Of a stretch of DNA of 64,000 nucleotides, positions 30,135 to 40,016 are shown in pieces. The position numbers and the translations under genes are program-made. The stretch is from Trichormus_B sp936914905 (GTDB taxonomy: Bacteria > Cyanobacteriota > Cyanobacteriia > Cyanobacteriales > Nostocaceae). Positions within the stretch are counted from its first letter, which is position 1, and each line of letters opens with the position of its first letter. The notes beneath the pieces are model-generated. The model saw nothing but the letters and a program-made list of their open reading frames with translations. It made no database searches and had not been told where the DNA came from. The DNA lies in assembly GCF_039871975.1 (NCBI RefSeq), contig NZ_JBDPLL010000001.1. One strand, given 5' to 3'.

Positions 30135-30466
30135 TATGGCAAACGGGTGAAACTTGGACTTATGTCATACTGATAGCGCAGCCTGGCGTAAGCTATGGGT
30201 AAAGTAGTGCAGCGTATCCCGAAGGGATACTGCGTGAACGCGAAGCGTGCCGTAGGCTCTAGTACACTAAAGCGTAAATAAACCAACCATTCCAAATCTC
30301 TGAAAAGCTCACGCCGTATACATTTTGAATTTTGTTAGCGTAGCTCTTCTGAAAGAAGCATTTTGAATTCACGGCGGTACTAGTATCTCAGAGATTCTTC
30401 ACTATATCTTTCAGAGACGCTCCGTGAACGTTCAGAATCACACTTTTTAACCCTTTTCACTATAGC
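30135..30466 (+). repeat. Outer repeat, copy B, interrupted by a miniature element
   Basis: Runs from ATGGCAAACGGGTGAAACTT to CACACTTTTTAACCCTTTTC. It is similar to copy D at 41814-42012 but split by the CTAG-flanked element at 30263-30379. It overlaps the promoter side of the peroxiredoxin gene and the 3' end of sipA. Confidence 0.8.
30263..30379 (+). mobile_element. CTAG-flanked miniature element (117 bp)
   Basis: Begins TACACTAAAGCGTAAATAAA and ends AATTCACGGCGGTA, with CTAG at 30259-30262 and 30380-30383. It is nearly the reverse complement of the element at 11438-11553 and sits at the same site in the outer repeat. Confidence 0.8.
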
Positions 30467-30468
30467 CA

Positions 30469-30717
30469 TTATTCTGAATCCGACTGAGATTGCAGTGGAT
30501 GTTCTGTACTTTCGATGTATTGGCTATCTATGAGGAAAGCACCTCTTGTAAAGCGTACTCCCCAATAACCTCCAGGACGACGGTCAAGAACTATACCTTC
30601 TTCACCAATAGTGATGATATCAGGAGGGCGCAGCATGGGCATAGGATCAGCAGTTTTGACGTAGGGTGGTAAGGCGATGACGCGAACTTTACTACCAATG
30701 GGGAATTCTTGGGACAT
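30469..30717 (-). CDS. sipA: SipA, regulator of the NblS histidine kinase
   Basis: A short intact protein of 82 residues from ATG 30717 (MSQEFPIGSKVRVIALPPYV), with MLRPPDIITIGEEGIVLDRR, PGGYWGVRFTRGAFLIDSQY and IES. This is the DUF3148/SipA family, a small SH3-like protein known in cyanobacteria to interact with the essential sensor kinase NblS. An upstream TTG would add eight residues, but the family usually begins at MSxEFPIG. That TTG lies in TTGACA, which looks more like a -35 box. The C-terminus overlaps the edge of a repeat. Confidence 0.88.
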   Translation of the reverse strand: MSQEFPIGSKVRVIALPPYVKTADPMPMLRPPDIITIGEEGIVLDRRPGGYWGVRFTRGAFLIDSQYIESTEHPLQSQSDSE

Positions 30718-30855
30718 TTGCAAATATTGAGAAAGTGTCAAGATTTTTAATTTTTAACAGGGACTTGCTTTATTTTATATCTACATCTTTTGATGACAAA
30801 AATAAACTTGAAGTATCTGAAGTAGTAATATTTCCCAATTGAGATCAAAAATGCC

Positions 30856-32217
30856 ATGCCTGATGTCTTACTAAGTAGATACGACTTTTTACCTCGCTTT
30901 TATCGGCTGGCGAGTGTGAGTGTCTTTTCTAACATGATGGTTCCTTTAGCTGGTCTGGTAGATATTGCCTTTCTAGGACATTTGAAAGATATCCGTCACT
31001 TGGCTGGGGTGATTTTGGGAACTATCCTTTTTGATTATCTTTATCGGGTTTTAAAATTTATGCGGTCGAGTACCAATACTTTGACTGCTTATGCTGTGGG
31101 ACTTGATGAACCTAAAGCTGTATTACTGGCTGGATTAAGAAGTGGTTTAATTGCCTTAATAGTCGGTTTATTGATTCTAGTATTGCAGTATCCTATCCAG
31201 AAGTTTGGTTTCTTTCTGTTGAGTGGTTCTCCAGAAATTGAGGCCTATGGAGTTGATTATTTCTACGGACGGATTTGGGGGGCACCTGCTGTTTTACTGA
31301 ACTTTGTGTTATTTGGTTGGTTTCTAGGAAGGGAAAAAAATGGTGTAGTGCTGGTGATGTCAATTGTTGGTAATGGTTCTAATGTGTTGCTGGATTACTT
31401 AATGATTGTCAAGTGGGGTTGGGAAAGTGCTGGAGCAGGTTTAGCTACAGCTTTAAGCCAGTATTTGACGCTAATTATTGGTTTGATTGGGGTTGCTTTG
31501 AGTATTGAGTGGCAAGCTTTACCAGCCGCAGGTTCAGAAATTTTTGATTGGGTATCTCTCAAAGAGACTTTTGCTCTCAAGAGTAATATTTTGATTCGAT
31601 ATGTATCCTTGATTTCTGCCTACTCTATTTTCACTAATCTGAGTGCGGTCATGGGAACAAATATCTTAGCAGAAAATGGTTTGTTACTTCAGATTGCTTT
31701 TTTGAGTCAGTTTGCAGTTCAAGGTGTCGGGATGACAATCCAAACACTGACTGGTAATTTTAAAAGTAAGGGAAATGGGCAACATATGATGCCATTACTA
31801 ACTCTCTCTCTGCTGGCAGCTTTGGTGATCGCATTGGTTTTTGCTCTTGTATCAATTATTTTCCCTGAGCAAGTTTTTGGTCTGCTGACTGATCATCAAG
31901 AGGTAAACAACAGTATTACTATTTATACAATCTGGTTGTTACCTGTTTTAGCCATTACAGCGATCGCTTTCATTCTCGAAGGTTATTTTATTGGTTTAAA
32001 GGAAGGTACTAGCATACGTAATGCAGTATTACTGGCTTTCTTTGTGGGTTTTATCCCCCTAGCGATCACAGCTTGGTATTTCCAAAGCAACCACCTATTA
32101 TGGGCCAGTATTGTTTCTTATATGACAACTCTTATGATAGCCTTGGTGTTAAAATTACCCCAAACTTTGAATAACCAAAAGTTAGAAAAGCAGAAATCTC
32201 TCGCTAATTCTGGATAA
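30856..32217 (+). CDS. dinF: MATE-family efflux transporter (DinF type)
   Basis: An intact 453-residue membrane protein with about twelve transmembrane helices in two halves. It is of the MATE superfamily that exports drugs and metabolites using H+ or Na+ gradients. Typical segments are FYRLASVSVFSNMMVPLAGL, VDIAFLGHL near the start, GRIWGAPAVLLNFVLFGWFL, SAGAGLATALSQYLTLIIGL and the second-half repeat AVQGVGMTIQTLTGN. The short charged linker and VDxAxLG motif match the DinF subgroup. The substrate cannot be read from the sequence. It is transcribed divergently from sipA, 138 bases apart. Confidence 0.88.
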   Translation: MPDVLLSRYDFLPRFYRLASVSVFSNMMVPLAGLVDIAFLGHLKDIRHLAGVILGTILFDYLYRVLKFMRSSTNTLTAYAVGLDEPKAVLLAGLRSGLIALIVGLLILVLQYPIQKFGFFLLSGSPEIEAYGVDYFYGRIWGAPAVLLNFVLFGWFLGREKNGVVLVMSIVGNGSNVLLDYLMIVKWGWESAGAGLATALSQYLTLIIGLIGVALSIEWQALPAAGSEIFDWVSLKETFALKSNILIRYVSLISAYSIFTNLSAVMGTNILAENGLLLQIAFLSQFAVQGVGMTIQTLTGNFKSKGNGQHMMPLLTLSLLAALVIALVFALVSIIFPEQVFGLLTDHQEVNNSITIYTIWLLPVLAITAIAFILEGYFIGLKEGTSIRNAVLLAFFVGFIPLAITAWYFQSNHLLWASIVSYMTTLMIALVLKLPQTLNNQKLEKQKSLANSG

Positions 32218-32321
32218 CCAAAAACAGAGTTTCTGGTGTAGGGTGTAAGCAAAGATTGTTTATCCCATAACCGATGACAACCGGTTAAAGGGTAAAGATT
32301 TTTCTTCCCCTTTCCCCATTT

Positions 32322-32815
32322 TTAATTGCTATTACCTTGTTGACGACGCGATTTGTAATTCTGCTGCATTTGTTGGAGTTGTTGTCGTTGTGCTGGAGTC
32401 AAAACTGCTTCCATCTGTTTTCCTGATGACTCCCTACCCTAATTTCCTGGATTTGGCTTTTCTATGCGTCAGTTAAATTCAAGGAAGTAAAAATATCTTT
32501 TTTCCATTTACCTCTACCTTCACCTTGTGAACTTTGCGCTTGACGTTCTTGCATTGCAGCTTTTAACTGTTCTTTCTGTTCAGTTGTCAGAACCTTATCC
32601 ATTTCCGGGCGAGTATTGCGGCGAATTCTTTGGATTTGGGTTTTCTGTGTATCTGTTAGTCCCAACTTTTTCCAAGGTTCTTTTTCTGCGAATTCTTTAC
32701 CTGGTCGACTTGAAAGAAACGTGTGTTGTGCTTGCGCTACCAAGGGGGTTGCTGTTAAAGTTAGAGCAAAAGCAGCAGCTATAGCAGCTATAAATGATAA
32801 GGTCTTGCGTTTCAT
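32322..32815 (-). pseudogene. Spy/CpxP-like periplasmic protein, truncated by TAG
   Basis: The first 117 codons encode a clear Sec signal (MKRKTLSFIAAIAAAFALTL ending AQAQ) and an LTxxQ-type helical domain: KKLGLTDTQKTQIQRIRRNT, VLTTEQKEQLKAAMQERQ. After LNLTDA a TAG (expected CAG) stops the frame. Beyond it, and a small duplication causing a frameshift, the second LTxxQ unit continues as KQMEAVLTPAQRQQLQQMQQ to a TAA at 32322. Spy/CpxP proteins act in envelope stress. The surviving N-terminal half might still be exported. Confidence 0.75.
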
Positions 32816-33040
32816 AAATTCTCTTGTGTTGTTTCTGGTTGGATGTCACCATAATATAAATTTATCCTCTGCAACAACATGAGGAAAAAGTCACCTCTAT
32901 ACCCATGACTTTAGTCATGATCTAAACTTGACCAATATAGAGAAAAATAAAGGAGAGATAAATCCAAGTTAGTAATTCAGACTTTCTTGAATTTTGTTAG
33001 CCCAGCCTGCTGGAAGCGCTATTTTGAATTTTAAATTGTT

Positions 33041-34256
33041 ATGTCTCGTCCTATTCAAATTAATAATCATCCATTTCAATTTCTATTGTATTTAGAATGG
33101 ATATTACTGCTTTTCTCTGTATTAATGGTAATTTAACCCTCACCATCACCCAAATTTGCTGCCAAGTTTCCAGAGTTAACTATTTGTAGTTTGGCTTTTT
33201 TTGGATTGATGGGGTTAAGATTACCCATTAGTAATCAATTTAGTTGGGAAGATTATATATACTGCTACAGAAGTATTTTTAATACTAAATTACTGGATTT
33301 TTTGGCGGTAGAACAGCGTAACTTTTTCCGTTTCTCTATTTAATTTTAGGAACTCGTAGTTGTTTAATTTTTCAATTACCAGGGCGTTTAACGAGTACTT
33401 TTTTATCATTTGTCTTATTTTTAAAATGACACTTAAGATTCGCTTGAAACCTAATAAATTAACAGCAATAGTACAAGAAAAATTTCGATTTTTCAGTTTT
33501 AGTTTATCCGTCCTATTTGGTTTAAGTTTAGTATTTATTCTACTCTTAATGAATGCTGTTTTGTCTGAGTGTCAGAGTCGAGAAAAACTGGCTATGGCTA
33601 ACGCTAAACTGCGTTAATATGCTCTAAAAGTAGAAAATCAAGCTACTTTAGAAGAACGCAACCGCATTGCTAGAGAAATTCATGATTCTCTAGGACATTC
33701 TTTAACTGCTTTAAATTTACAATTAGAAACTGCTCTCAAACTATCTAAATCGGATATTCCCAGAGCCATGACCTTTTTAGCCAGGGCTAAGGAACTAGGT
33801 TCTAAGGCATTACAAGATGTGCGAAATTCTGTTTCTACTATGCGAGCACATCCTTTAGAATCACAATCTTTATAACAAGCAATTGGTATCTTAATAGAGG
33901 ATTTTCAACGTGCCAATGGGATTTGAGCAACTTGTCTAATCTCCTTAGATTATGCCATACCCACGGAAATGAGTATTCCTATTTATCGCATTATTTAAGA
34001 ATCATTTATAAATATTTTCAAATATGCAAAAGCATCATTAGTTCAACTAGAATTAAGTACAACAGACAAAGCTGTAAAATTAATAGTTCAAGATAATGGT
34101 AGAGGGTTTGATGTTACTCAAAATACAACTGACTTTGGTTTGCAAAGTATGCGCGATCACACTTTAGCATTAGGAGGCAAATTTACAATTAAATCTGCTC
34201 AAAATTCTAGCTGTCAAATAATCGTTGATATTCCTTTAGCTAGGTGGGAAACATGA
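33041..34256 (+). pseudogene. NarL-system sensor histidine kinase, multiply broken
   Basis: Starts MSRPIQINNHPFQFLLYLEW with membrane segments (LLLFSVLMVI, FFGLMGLRLPI). Later the HisKA_3 domain reads RNRIAREIHDSLGHSLTALN, KALQDVRNSVSTMRAHPLES and the ATP-binding domain VQDNGRGFDV, TDFGLQSMRDHTLALGGKFT. At least five in-frame stops occur. Several follow expected glutamines (KLR*YALK, RII*ESF), and frameshifts separate the membrane part from the kinase. The last codons overlap the next gene by ATGA, the original operon arrangement. Confidence 0.8.
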
Positions 34257-34904
34257 TTGAAGTCTTACTTACAGATGACCAAAGTTTAATTAGTCAGGGT
34301 TTAATAGCATTACTAGAATTAGAAACAGATTTAGGAATAGTTGGAGAAGCAGAAAACGGTGTACGATTCATTTAGTGAAAGAACTACAGCCAGATCTGGT
34401 TTTAACGGATATCAGAATTCCCATGATGCATGGAGTTGCAGCAACAAAAACTATTCAAACCCATTTTCCGGCTACAAATGTATTAGTATTCACAACATTT
34501 GATGATGATCTATATATCAAAGCTGGATTACAAAATGGTGCAGTGGGTTTTTTACTCAAAAATACACCTTCAGAAGAATTAGCAGTTGCTATTCGCGCTG
34601 TTGATAAAGAATTTTCCAAACTAAGTCCAGGAATTTTTAAAAAACTTTTAACTCAATTTCCAACCATAGCACCCGACCCTGTAGAATCCATACCACCAAG
34701 TTTTAGTCGAACTCACACCCAGAGAAAAACAGGTTTTACGGTTAATTGCTAACGGTGCCAGCAACCGAGAAATTGGTCATACACTCTACATTCACTCTAA
34801 ATTTCTGAAGGAACAGTCAAAATCATGTTACTAACATTTTAAGTAGACTTAATTTGCGCGATCGCACCCAACCCGCTATTCTTGCTAATACATTTTTATC
34901 TTAA
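34253..34904 (+). pseudogene. NarL/FixJ-type response regulator, frameshifted
   Basis: MIEVLLTDDQSLISQGLIAL begins a receiver domain that breaks after GEAENG. The continuation VKELQPDLVLTDIRIPMMHG (phospho-Asp in LTDIRIP), GAVGFLLKNTPSEELAVAIR shifts near 34700 into the HTH, LTPREKQVLRLIANGASNRE, with a damaged recognition helix and end. It overlaps the upstream kinase by four bases (ATGA), so the two formed a two-component operon, now dead. Confidence 0.82.
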
Positions 34905-35800
34905 TTTAGAACAGTAGACCTCTTGCAGAATTAATTTTATCTTATAAAAAGCGGTTGTCTTTATTTGAGCTAAAAGTTAGAGTTACACGGTTATGTTTGA
35001 ATTAGCGAGCCCAAAAAACACCAAAAATACATAAAATCTAAAACTCTCTATCATACCACAGAAAGAATTTTGCAAGAGGTATAGTAAATATTAAATTTTG
35101 ATTTTGGATGTTCAGAAGCCTCAGTCAAACGATTTTGGATTGACTCCACAAAGAATAAATCTGGAGGCGTGTAGCATCCAGAAACGAATGGTTATTAATG
35201 AAACACTAACTACTCTGGAGTAAGGTTCAAAGACAACTTATGCATTCTGTATCTTATTATGTCAGGTTTATCAGAACTATTGCTAAAAACATATTTTTTA
35301 TAGAAATCAAAAAATATGTTTTTAGCAATAGCAACAAATTTTTACAATTATTAATATGAATTACTATTTTGTAAAAGTAAAGAAATAGGCTGATATTGTT
35401 TTCAATTCGCAATCTATAAATGAGTGTAGACTCATTTTTACTTAACTTATCTATAAGATGATTAACAACAACTTCAGTACGTTTACGGTGTGATATTAAT
35501 TCTGACTACTTGTTAATTAAATTAATAGCAAATGAGGACAAAAGCACCATTGCTAAAACAAACATTTGGTAACATAACTGGAAATTGTCATTAATTTTTC
35601 CCGCCTGCTTATAGAAATCAGACCTAACTATTGGGTGACTAGTACCGCCGTGAATTCAAAACACAAAATTCAGTTACAAATTTATCCACAAACATATACT
35701 TACTGCTGTAATGGTTTAGCACTACTCAACCCCTAATGACTGACCGCTGTTGTAAATTGATTACTGACTCTCACATTTAAACCATAGGAAAAGAATCATT
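34905..35800. other. Intergenic region with perfect inverted repeat
   Basis: No gene seen. It contains the 23-bp inverted repeat at 35277-35331 and, at 35639-35660, a single end of the CTAG-flanked element (CTAGTACCGCCGTGAATTCA) without its partner. Confidence 0.55.
35277..35331. repeat. Perfect 23-bp inverted repeat
   Basis: CTATTGCTAAAAACATATTT (35277-35296, continuing TTT) is mirrored exactly by 35309-35331 around the 9-base loop ATAGAAATC. The stem is AT-rich with no T-run after it, so it is not a typical terminator. Confidence 0.85.
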
Positions 35801-36159
35801 ATGGCAATTAACACAGAAAAACTGGGCATGATTTTGCAAAACTTTGTCGCTGCTACCACAGATGTTAAAGGAGCGTCACTTGTTACTCCAGATGGTTTGC
35901 CTTTAGCAGCAAGTTTACCTGGTGGGATGGAAGAAGAACGGGTATCAGCAATGTCAGCATCCATCCTATCTTTAGCTGAAAGAATTGGTATTGAGTTAGC
36001 CAGCGCTACAGTTGAGCGCATCTTTGTAGATTGGTATATTAACTGGTTGTGGTAAAGATGCAGTATTCCTTGTTTTGGCTAGTGAATCCGCCAAACAGGG
36101 AGTATTAATGCTAGAAATCAAACGAGTTCTCCAAGAACTAAAACTAGTTTTGAACTAAA
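35801..36159 (+). pseudogene. Roadblock/LC7-domain protein, frameshifted
   Basis: The 5' part reads MAINTEKLGMILQNFVAATT, GASLVTPDGLPLAASLPGGM, EEERVSAMSASILSLAERIG, the MglB/roadblock fold that regulates small GTPases. The frame shifts near 36035, and the rest (GCGKDAVFLVLASESAKQGV, LMLEIKRVLQELKLVLN) reads in another frame to TAA at 36157-36159. It stands 358 bases upstream of a broken small GTPase gene, its expected partner. Confidence 0.85.
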
Positions 36160-36191
36160 TGATCCAAATCAAAGGTGACTCAATTGTAAGT

Positions 36192-36280
36192 TCCATAATA
36201 TCCATAATATCCATAATATCCATAATATCCATAATATCTAATATATCTAATATATCTAATATATCTAATATATACAATAT
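36192..36280. repeat. Nine-base tandem repeat array, two unit types
   Basis: Five consecutive TCCATAATA units are followed by about four TCTAATATA units. The units differ by small changes, so the array probably spread by slippage twice. A minus-strand frame through it (repeated MDI/LDI) is only a repeat shadow. Confidence 0.85.
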
Positions 36281-36516
36281 AATACAAATCTTAGTTAATC
36301 TAGGGAACTGTATAAGTAGAACGACGTGAAAAAACAAAAGTATGTAACAAAATGTAAATTAGCCTGAAAACCCCTTCACTCTTCCCTTGTCATAAGGACA
36401 ATTTTTAACGCCCACTTAACTTACCCACTAGAAACAAACTATCAAAGACATTTAGGAGCTTTATCAAAATAGTGAAGAATCAATCATTAATTTGTTGATT
36501 TAAGGAGTAAATAAAC

Positions 36517-36847
36517 ATGGAGACTATGAGGTTAATTGTGACGGGGTCAGTAGGTGCGTGTAAATCAACTTTTATTCGTTACTTTAGTGAAATAGAAGTT
36601 GTAGATGTTGTAGATATTGTATATAGAGATACACGTGCTACTGATGAAACAGCATTACTCAAACAAAGGTCTAACACACACCGATTGTCGCGGTGCATGG
36701 TCAGAGGAAGATGTGTACCTTGCCATTGGATACGTGAATGAAGACGAAAGACCTCCTATGGTTAGAGTCAATCCCAACCAATAAGATTCTGTCGCAGAAG
36801 CTGTTATTGCCCTAGTAGAGCACTTAATGGAGAGTTGTCGAGTTTAA
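36517..36847 (+). pseudogene. Small Ras-like (MglA/Gtr-type) GTPase with internal deletion
   Basis: METMRLIVTGSVGACKSTFI carries the P-loop (GxxGxGKST, with C in place of the last G). Then EIEVVDVVD, RDTRATDETALLKQ. The sequence jumps to GLTHTDCRGAWSEEDVYLAI, GYVNEDERPPMVRVNPNQ, a TAA, and DSVAEAVIALVEHLMESCRV. About 90 residues including the switch regions (DTPGQ-like) are deleted. It follows the roadblock gene and precedes DUF4388. Confidence 0.85.
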
Positions 36848-36992
36848 TATATCTGATAGGTATTAATTTTTGAGGACTATTTCCTAAAAGAAATTAGATT
36901 TTCTAGAAGTTACATTTCGGAAAGAAAATTTATTCTGAACTAGTTCAATATTTACATACAATATTTACATATTTTTAATCATGAGATAAATT

Positions 36993-37892
36993 ATGACTAT
37001 TAGTGGTAACTTTGCAGATTTTTTCTTACCTGAATTACTCCATTTTTTAGATCAAGGGAAAAAAACAGGAATACTTAGCATTTAATTTCTAGCTGAGGAA
37101 AATGATAATAAGAAAAAGCAAGTTTATTATATCTGGCTACATCAAGGTCGTGTAGTCAGTACTGCTGATAGTTTAGACCAATAAGGCTTAATATTAATGA
37201 TTACTCAAAGAGGGTGGATCAGTGAGCGAGTAATTTCTATAGTCACTCAAATTTCTTCTTGCTTTATTAATTCACCATTAGCATTATGCTTAAAAGCTCA
37301 AGGATTAGTGCAACCAGAACAACTAAGACTGCTATTTAATAGCCAAGTTTGAGACTAGTATGTGCCTTATACCAAGTAAAGGATGCTCTATTTAGATTCG
37401 AACCGACATCAACATTACCTTTAGGGGAAATGACAGGTCTGAGTATGTCTGCAACTGAGGTCATATTAATTGGCTTGCGTGCGCTACGAGATTGGACGGT
37501 TTTAGAAGAAAAGCTACTAGATCGAACTTCTGGGTTGTTAGCATTGATACTCAAACAGAGTAAGGTACAACGAAATGCTCATGAATAGTAAGTATGGGAA
37601 TTTGTGAACGGACAAGTTTCTCTACAACAACCCATAGTAAGGATTCAACACATTACTTTCGGATTGATTGTAGTTTGTTTAGCAGAAGAGTATTTTATGC
37701 TTGCTGCTACACCTACCTACTTATACCCTGGAAGAATATCTTTCTACTTCCACTCCCACACTTACTTTTCCAGAACCAGTACAGGCAACTTTAACTGCAA
37801 TCAAAGCCACTGAAAAGCCCGCAGAAAAGCCCACTGTTAGTCAATCAGTCCTCAAAAATTTAGTTGGTTTTCTCCGCACTAAAGCTGCTTAA
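36993..37892 (+). pseudogene. DUF4388 (PatA-like N-terminal) protein, broken
   Basis: MTISGNFADFFLPELLHFLD then QGKKTGILSI, TAA, and further pieces: YYIWLHQGRVVSTADSLDQ, GLILMITQRGWISERVIS, VCALYQVKDALFRFEPTSTL, EMTGLSMSATEVILIGLRAL, NGQVSLQQ and LIVVCLAEEYFMLAATPT, ending LVGFLRTKAA. Several stops and at least three frameshifts break it. DUF4388 domains occur in cyanobacterial signalling proteins. Its position suggests a role with the roadblock/GTPase pair. Confidence 0.8.
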
Positions 37893-38000
37893 TTTAAAAA
37901 GGTAGTTTTGGTGTTTAACAGGGAACAGTAAACAGTAAACAATCAACAAACATTAAATAATACAAAAGGATTAGTTATCACTGTAGAGCCTAACGCTTTT

Positions 38001-38531
38001 ATGAAAACCATGGAAGGAAGAGTAGCTTTAACTTCTTAAGATAAATCTATTCTGGAATCCAACGCAGCTTGGGGACTAGAAAATGCACCAACAATGGCTG
38101 ATCAATTCTATGCCTATTTAGGACTTCATGAAGAAATGAATGCCATTCTAAATAAAACTGAAGGACGAATTCACCGCCTATATGAAACATTTATTCAATG
38201 GTTTTATAAAATGTTTACAGGTATAGATTATTGGGGCAAGACCTATACTGATTGTCGTTGGCATATAGGACCTGTCCATGTCAAAATTGGTATTGCTCCT
38301 CAGCACGTAGTTCCAGCTATGGCAGTGGTAGTTCATGAAGTTGGTAAACAATTAAAAGCTGATAGAAAACCATAAGAATTAAAAGACGTATTGGGTAGAA
38401 TTTGTATCATTGATCTAGCTTTTATTAAGCAAGCTTATGTACAAGTCTCATCATCTGCGGTACTTAGAGAAACTGGGTGGTCAGAAGCCTTATTCAAAGG
38501 TTTTATTGCTACTGGCGCATCTAGTATCTAA
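38001..38531 (+). pseudogene. Protoglobin-domain protein, two in-frame TAA codons
   Basis: A single frame of 177 codons from ATG 38001 to TAA 38529-38531, interrupted only by TAA at 38037 and 38373. The text reads MKTMEGRVALTS, FYAYLGLHEEMNAILNKTEG, RIHRLYETFIQWFYKMFTGI, RWHIGPVHVKIGIAPQHVVP, AMAVVVHEVGKQLKADRKP. It fits the protoglobin / globin-sensor helix pattern, with the (R)IGxVHxxIG block. Protoglobins bind heme and gases. The stops lie at probable glutamines (TSQDKS). It closes the roadblock-GTPase-DUF4388 cluster. Confidence 0.75.
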
Positions 38532-38702
38532 TACCAAGTTGCGTTCAAAGATATTAGTTTTAGTAAGCAGGGGTGCAGAGGATAAACATCCTTACCCCAC
38601 ACTCTAAGTAAACCATGGATATATTTCTAGGACTTTATTTTATGCGAACAATTGTAGACATTCCTTTCTTAAAACTCCTTTTATTACCTTTATATTTCTA
38701 AA

Positions 38703-39059
38703 TCATTTAGCCATAACTTCCTCACAAAATATATTAATTTGTGCCTGATTAATGGTAATTAAATCTGTAATTGAGGCACCATAAATGATTTCTGATATCT
38801 CCGTCCATACACAAGCGGTAGCACACATGGGACAAGGTTCACCAGTGGTATATCCAGTGGTATATATAGAATAACCATCTAAAGAAGGGTTTTTGAGTTT
38901 AGTGGTTAAATTGCGAATCACATTAATTTCTGCATGGGGAGAAGGATCACTATCTTGGTTTACAGTATTATAAGTTGCAGCAACTACTTGATTATCTTTA
39001 ACTATGACAGCACCATAAGCAGTATCTCATTTTTTTGCTTGTTCTATAGCCATATGCAT
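38703..39059 (-). pseudogene. Nucleoside/tRNA-adenosine deaminase-like protein, broken
   Basis: From ATG 39059: MHMAIEQAKK, TGA, DTAYGAVIVKDNQVVAATYN, DPSPHAEINVIRNL (zinc His and catalytic Glu), a local duplication giving YTTGYTTGEP, and CPMCATACVWTEISEIIYGA (zinc Cys pair). This is the CMP/dCMP/guanine deaminase superfamily. The TGA replaces what is usually glycine (KKGDTAYGAV). The 72-codon 3' part is open but lacks the N-terminal segment. Confidence 0.75.
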
Positions 39060-39165
39060 AAAATATTCTTGGTTTATCTTTACACAATAGTTTACTTAGC
39101 AGAATTATCTCCGATAATTACGATAAAAGCGTATTTTGGCTGTTATGCTGTGAATGACTTAATTC

Positions 39166-39972
39166 ATGTTTAGTTGTATGATATTACTCAACCGAGCAAA
39201 AATAGAATTCTATTTGAGAGACCTCGAAACACCAGTAGGTAAAGCAATTAATTTAACAATTGCTGCCTTAGTTTTAGTTTCATCAGGAATTTTCGTGGCG
39301 GAAACATATAATATTTCTGAAGATGCTCATTTAGAATTAAGAACTTTAGATAATTATATTTTAATAATTTTTGCTGGCGAATATTTACTGCGATTATGGA
39401 GTGCAGAAAATAAAACCAAGTATATTTTAAGTTTTTATTCAATCATTGACTTAGTAGCTATATTACCCTCTTTTATTGGGTTTGTAGATATCAGGTTTAT
39501 CCGCTTATTACGGTGGTTTAGAATTTTACGATTAATTAGATTTATAGATAGTAAATTTTTATTTGGCAGTATCAGCAGCGAAGATGGCATAATTTTTGCA
39601 CGAATATTATTTACTTTGTTTGCAATTATTTTTGTTTATTCTGGCTTAATTTATCAAGTTGAACATCCAGTTAATTCGGAAAACTTTGCCACTTTTGTAG
39701 ATGCTTTTTATTTTTCAGTTGTGACAATGACAACTGTAGGATTTGGTGATGTGATACCAATTTCTGAATTAGGCCGTTTGCTCACAGTTTTAATGATTTT
39801 AACAGGAGTAGCCCTGATTCCTTGGCAAGTGGGGGATTTAATTAAGCGGTTGGTGAAGAATGCGAATCAGGTGGAGACAGTTTGTTCTGGTTGTGGTTTG
39901 GCTTTTCATGATACAGATGCGGAATTTTGTAAAAGGTGTGGTACCAAATTAGCTGTGAAAAAGATGGAATAA
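39166..39972 (+). CDS. Voltage-gated potassium channel with C-terminal zinc ribbon
   Basis: An intact 268-residue six-helix ion channel subunit. Helices S1-S3 lie at about 28-130, an S4-like voltage sensor with regular arginines at RFIRLLRWFRILRLIRF, and a pore loop with the potassium selectivity filter TVGFGD (MTTVGFGDVIP) between S5 and S6. The last 30 residues carry CSGCGLAFHDTDAEFCKRCG, a CxxC...CxxC zinc ribbon on the cytoplasmic side. The start could be ATG 39166 or the next ATG four codons in. The gene stands alone among pseudogenes. Confidence 0.88.
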   Translation: MFSCMILLNRAKIEFYLRDLETPVGKAINLTIAALVLVSSGIFVAETYNISEDAHLELRTLDNYILIIFAGEYLLRLWSAENKTKYILSFYSIIDLVAILPSFIGFVDIRFIRLLRWFRILRLIRFIDSKFLFGSISSEDGIIFARILFTLFAIIFVYSGLIYQVEHPVNSENFATFVDAFYFSVVTMTTVGFGDVIPISELGRLLTVLMILTGVALIPWQVGDLIKRLVKNANQVETVCSGCGLAFHDTDAEFCKRCGTKLAVKKME

Positions 39973-40016
39973 ATGTTAGAGGTTGTTTTCAAAGTCTCTA
40001 ATGGTGTGTCAAATAT

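Noticed and set aside
36192..36280. Possible CRISPR-like array
   Set aside because: The units are contiguous 9-mers with no spacers, so this is a minisatellite. No cas gene is in the window.
3432..38531. Stop-codon reassignment (TAA read as glutamine) to explain single-frame genes with TAA
   Set aside because: Intact genes such as sucrose synthase, the GH65 fusion and the general stress protein end at TAA, and other pseudogenes show frameshifts and deletions too. Decay is the simpler reading.
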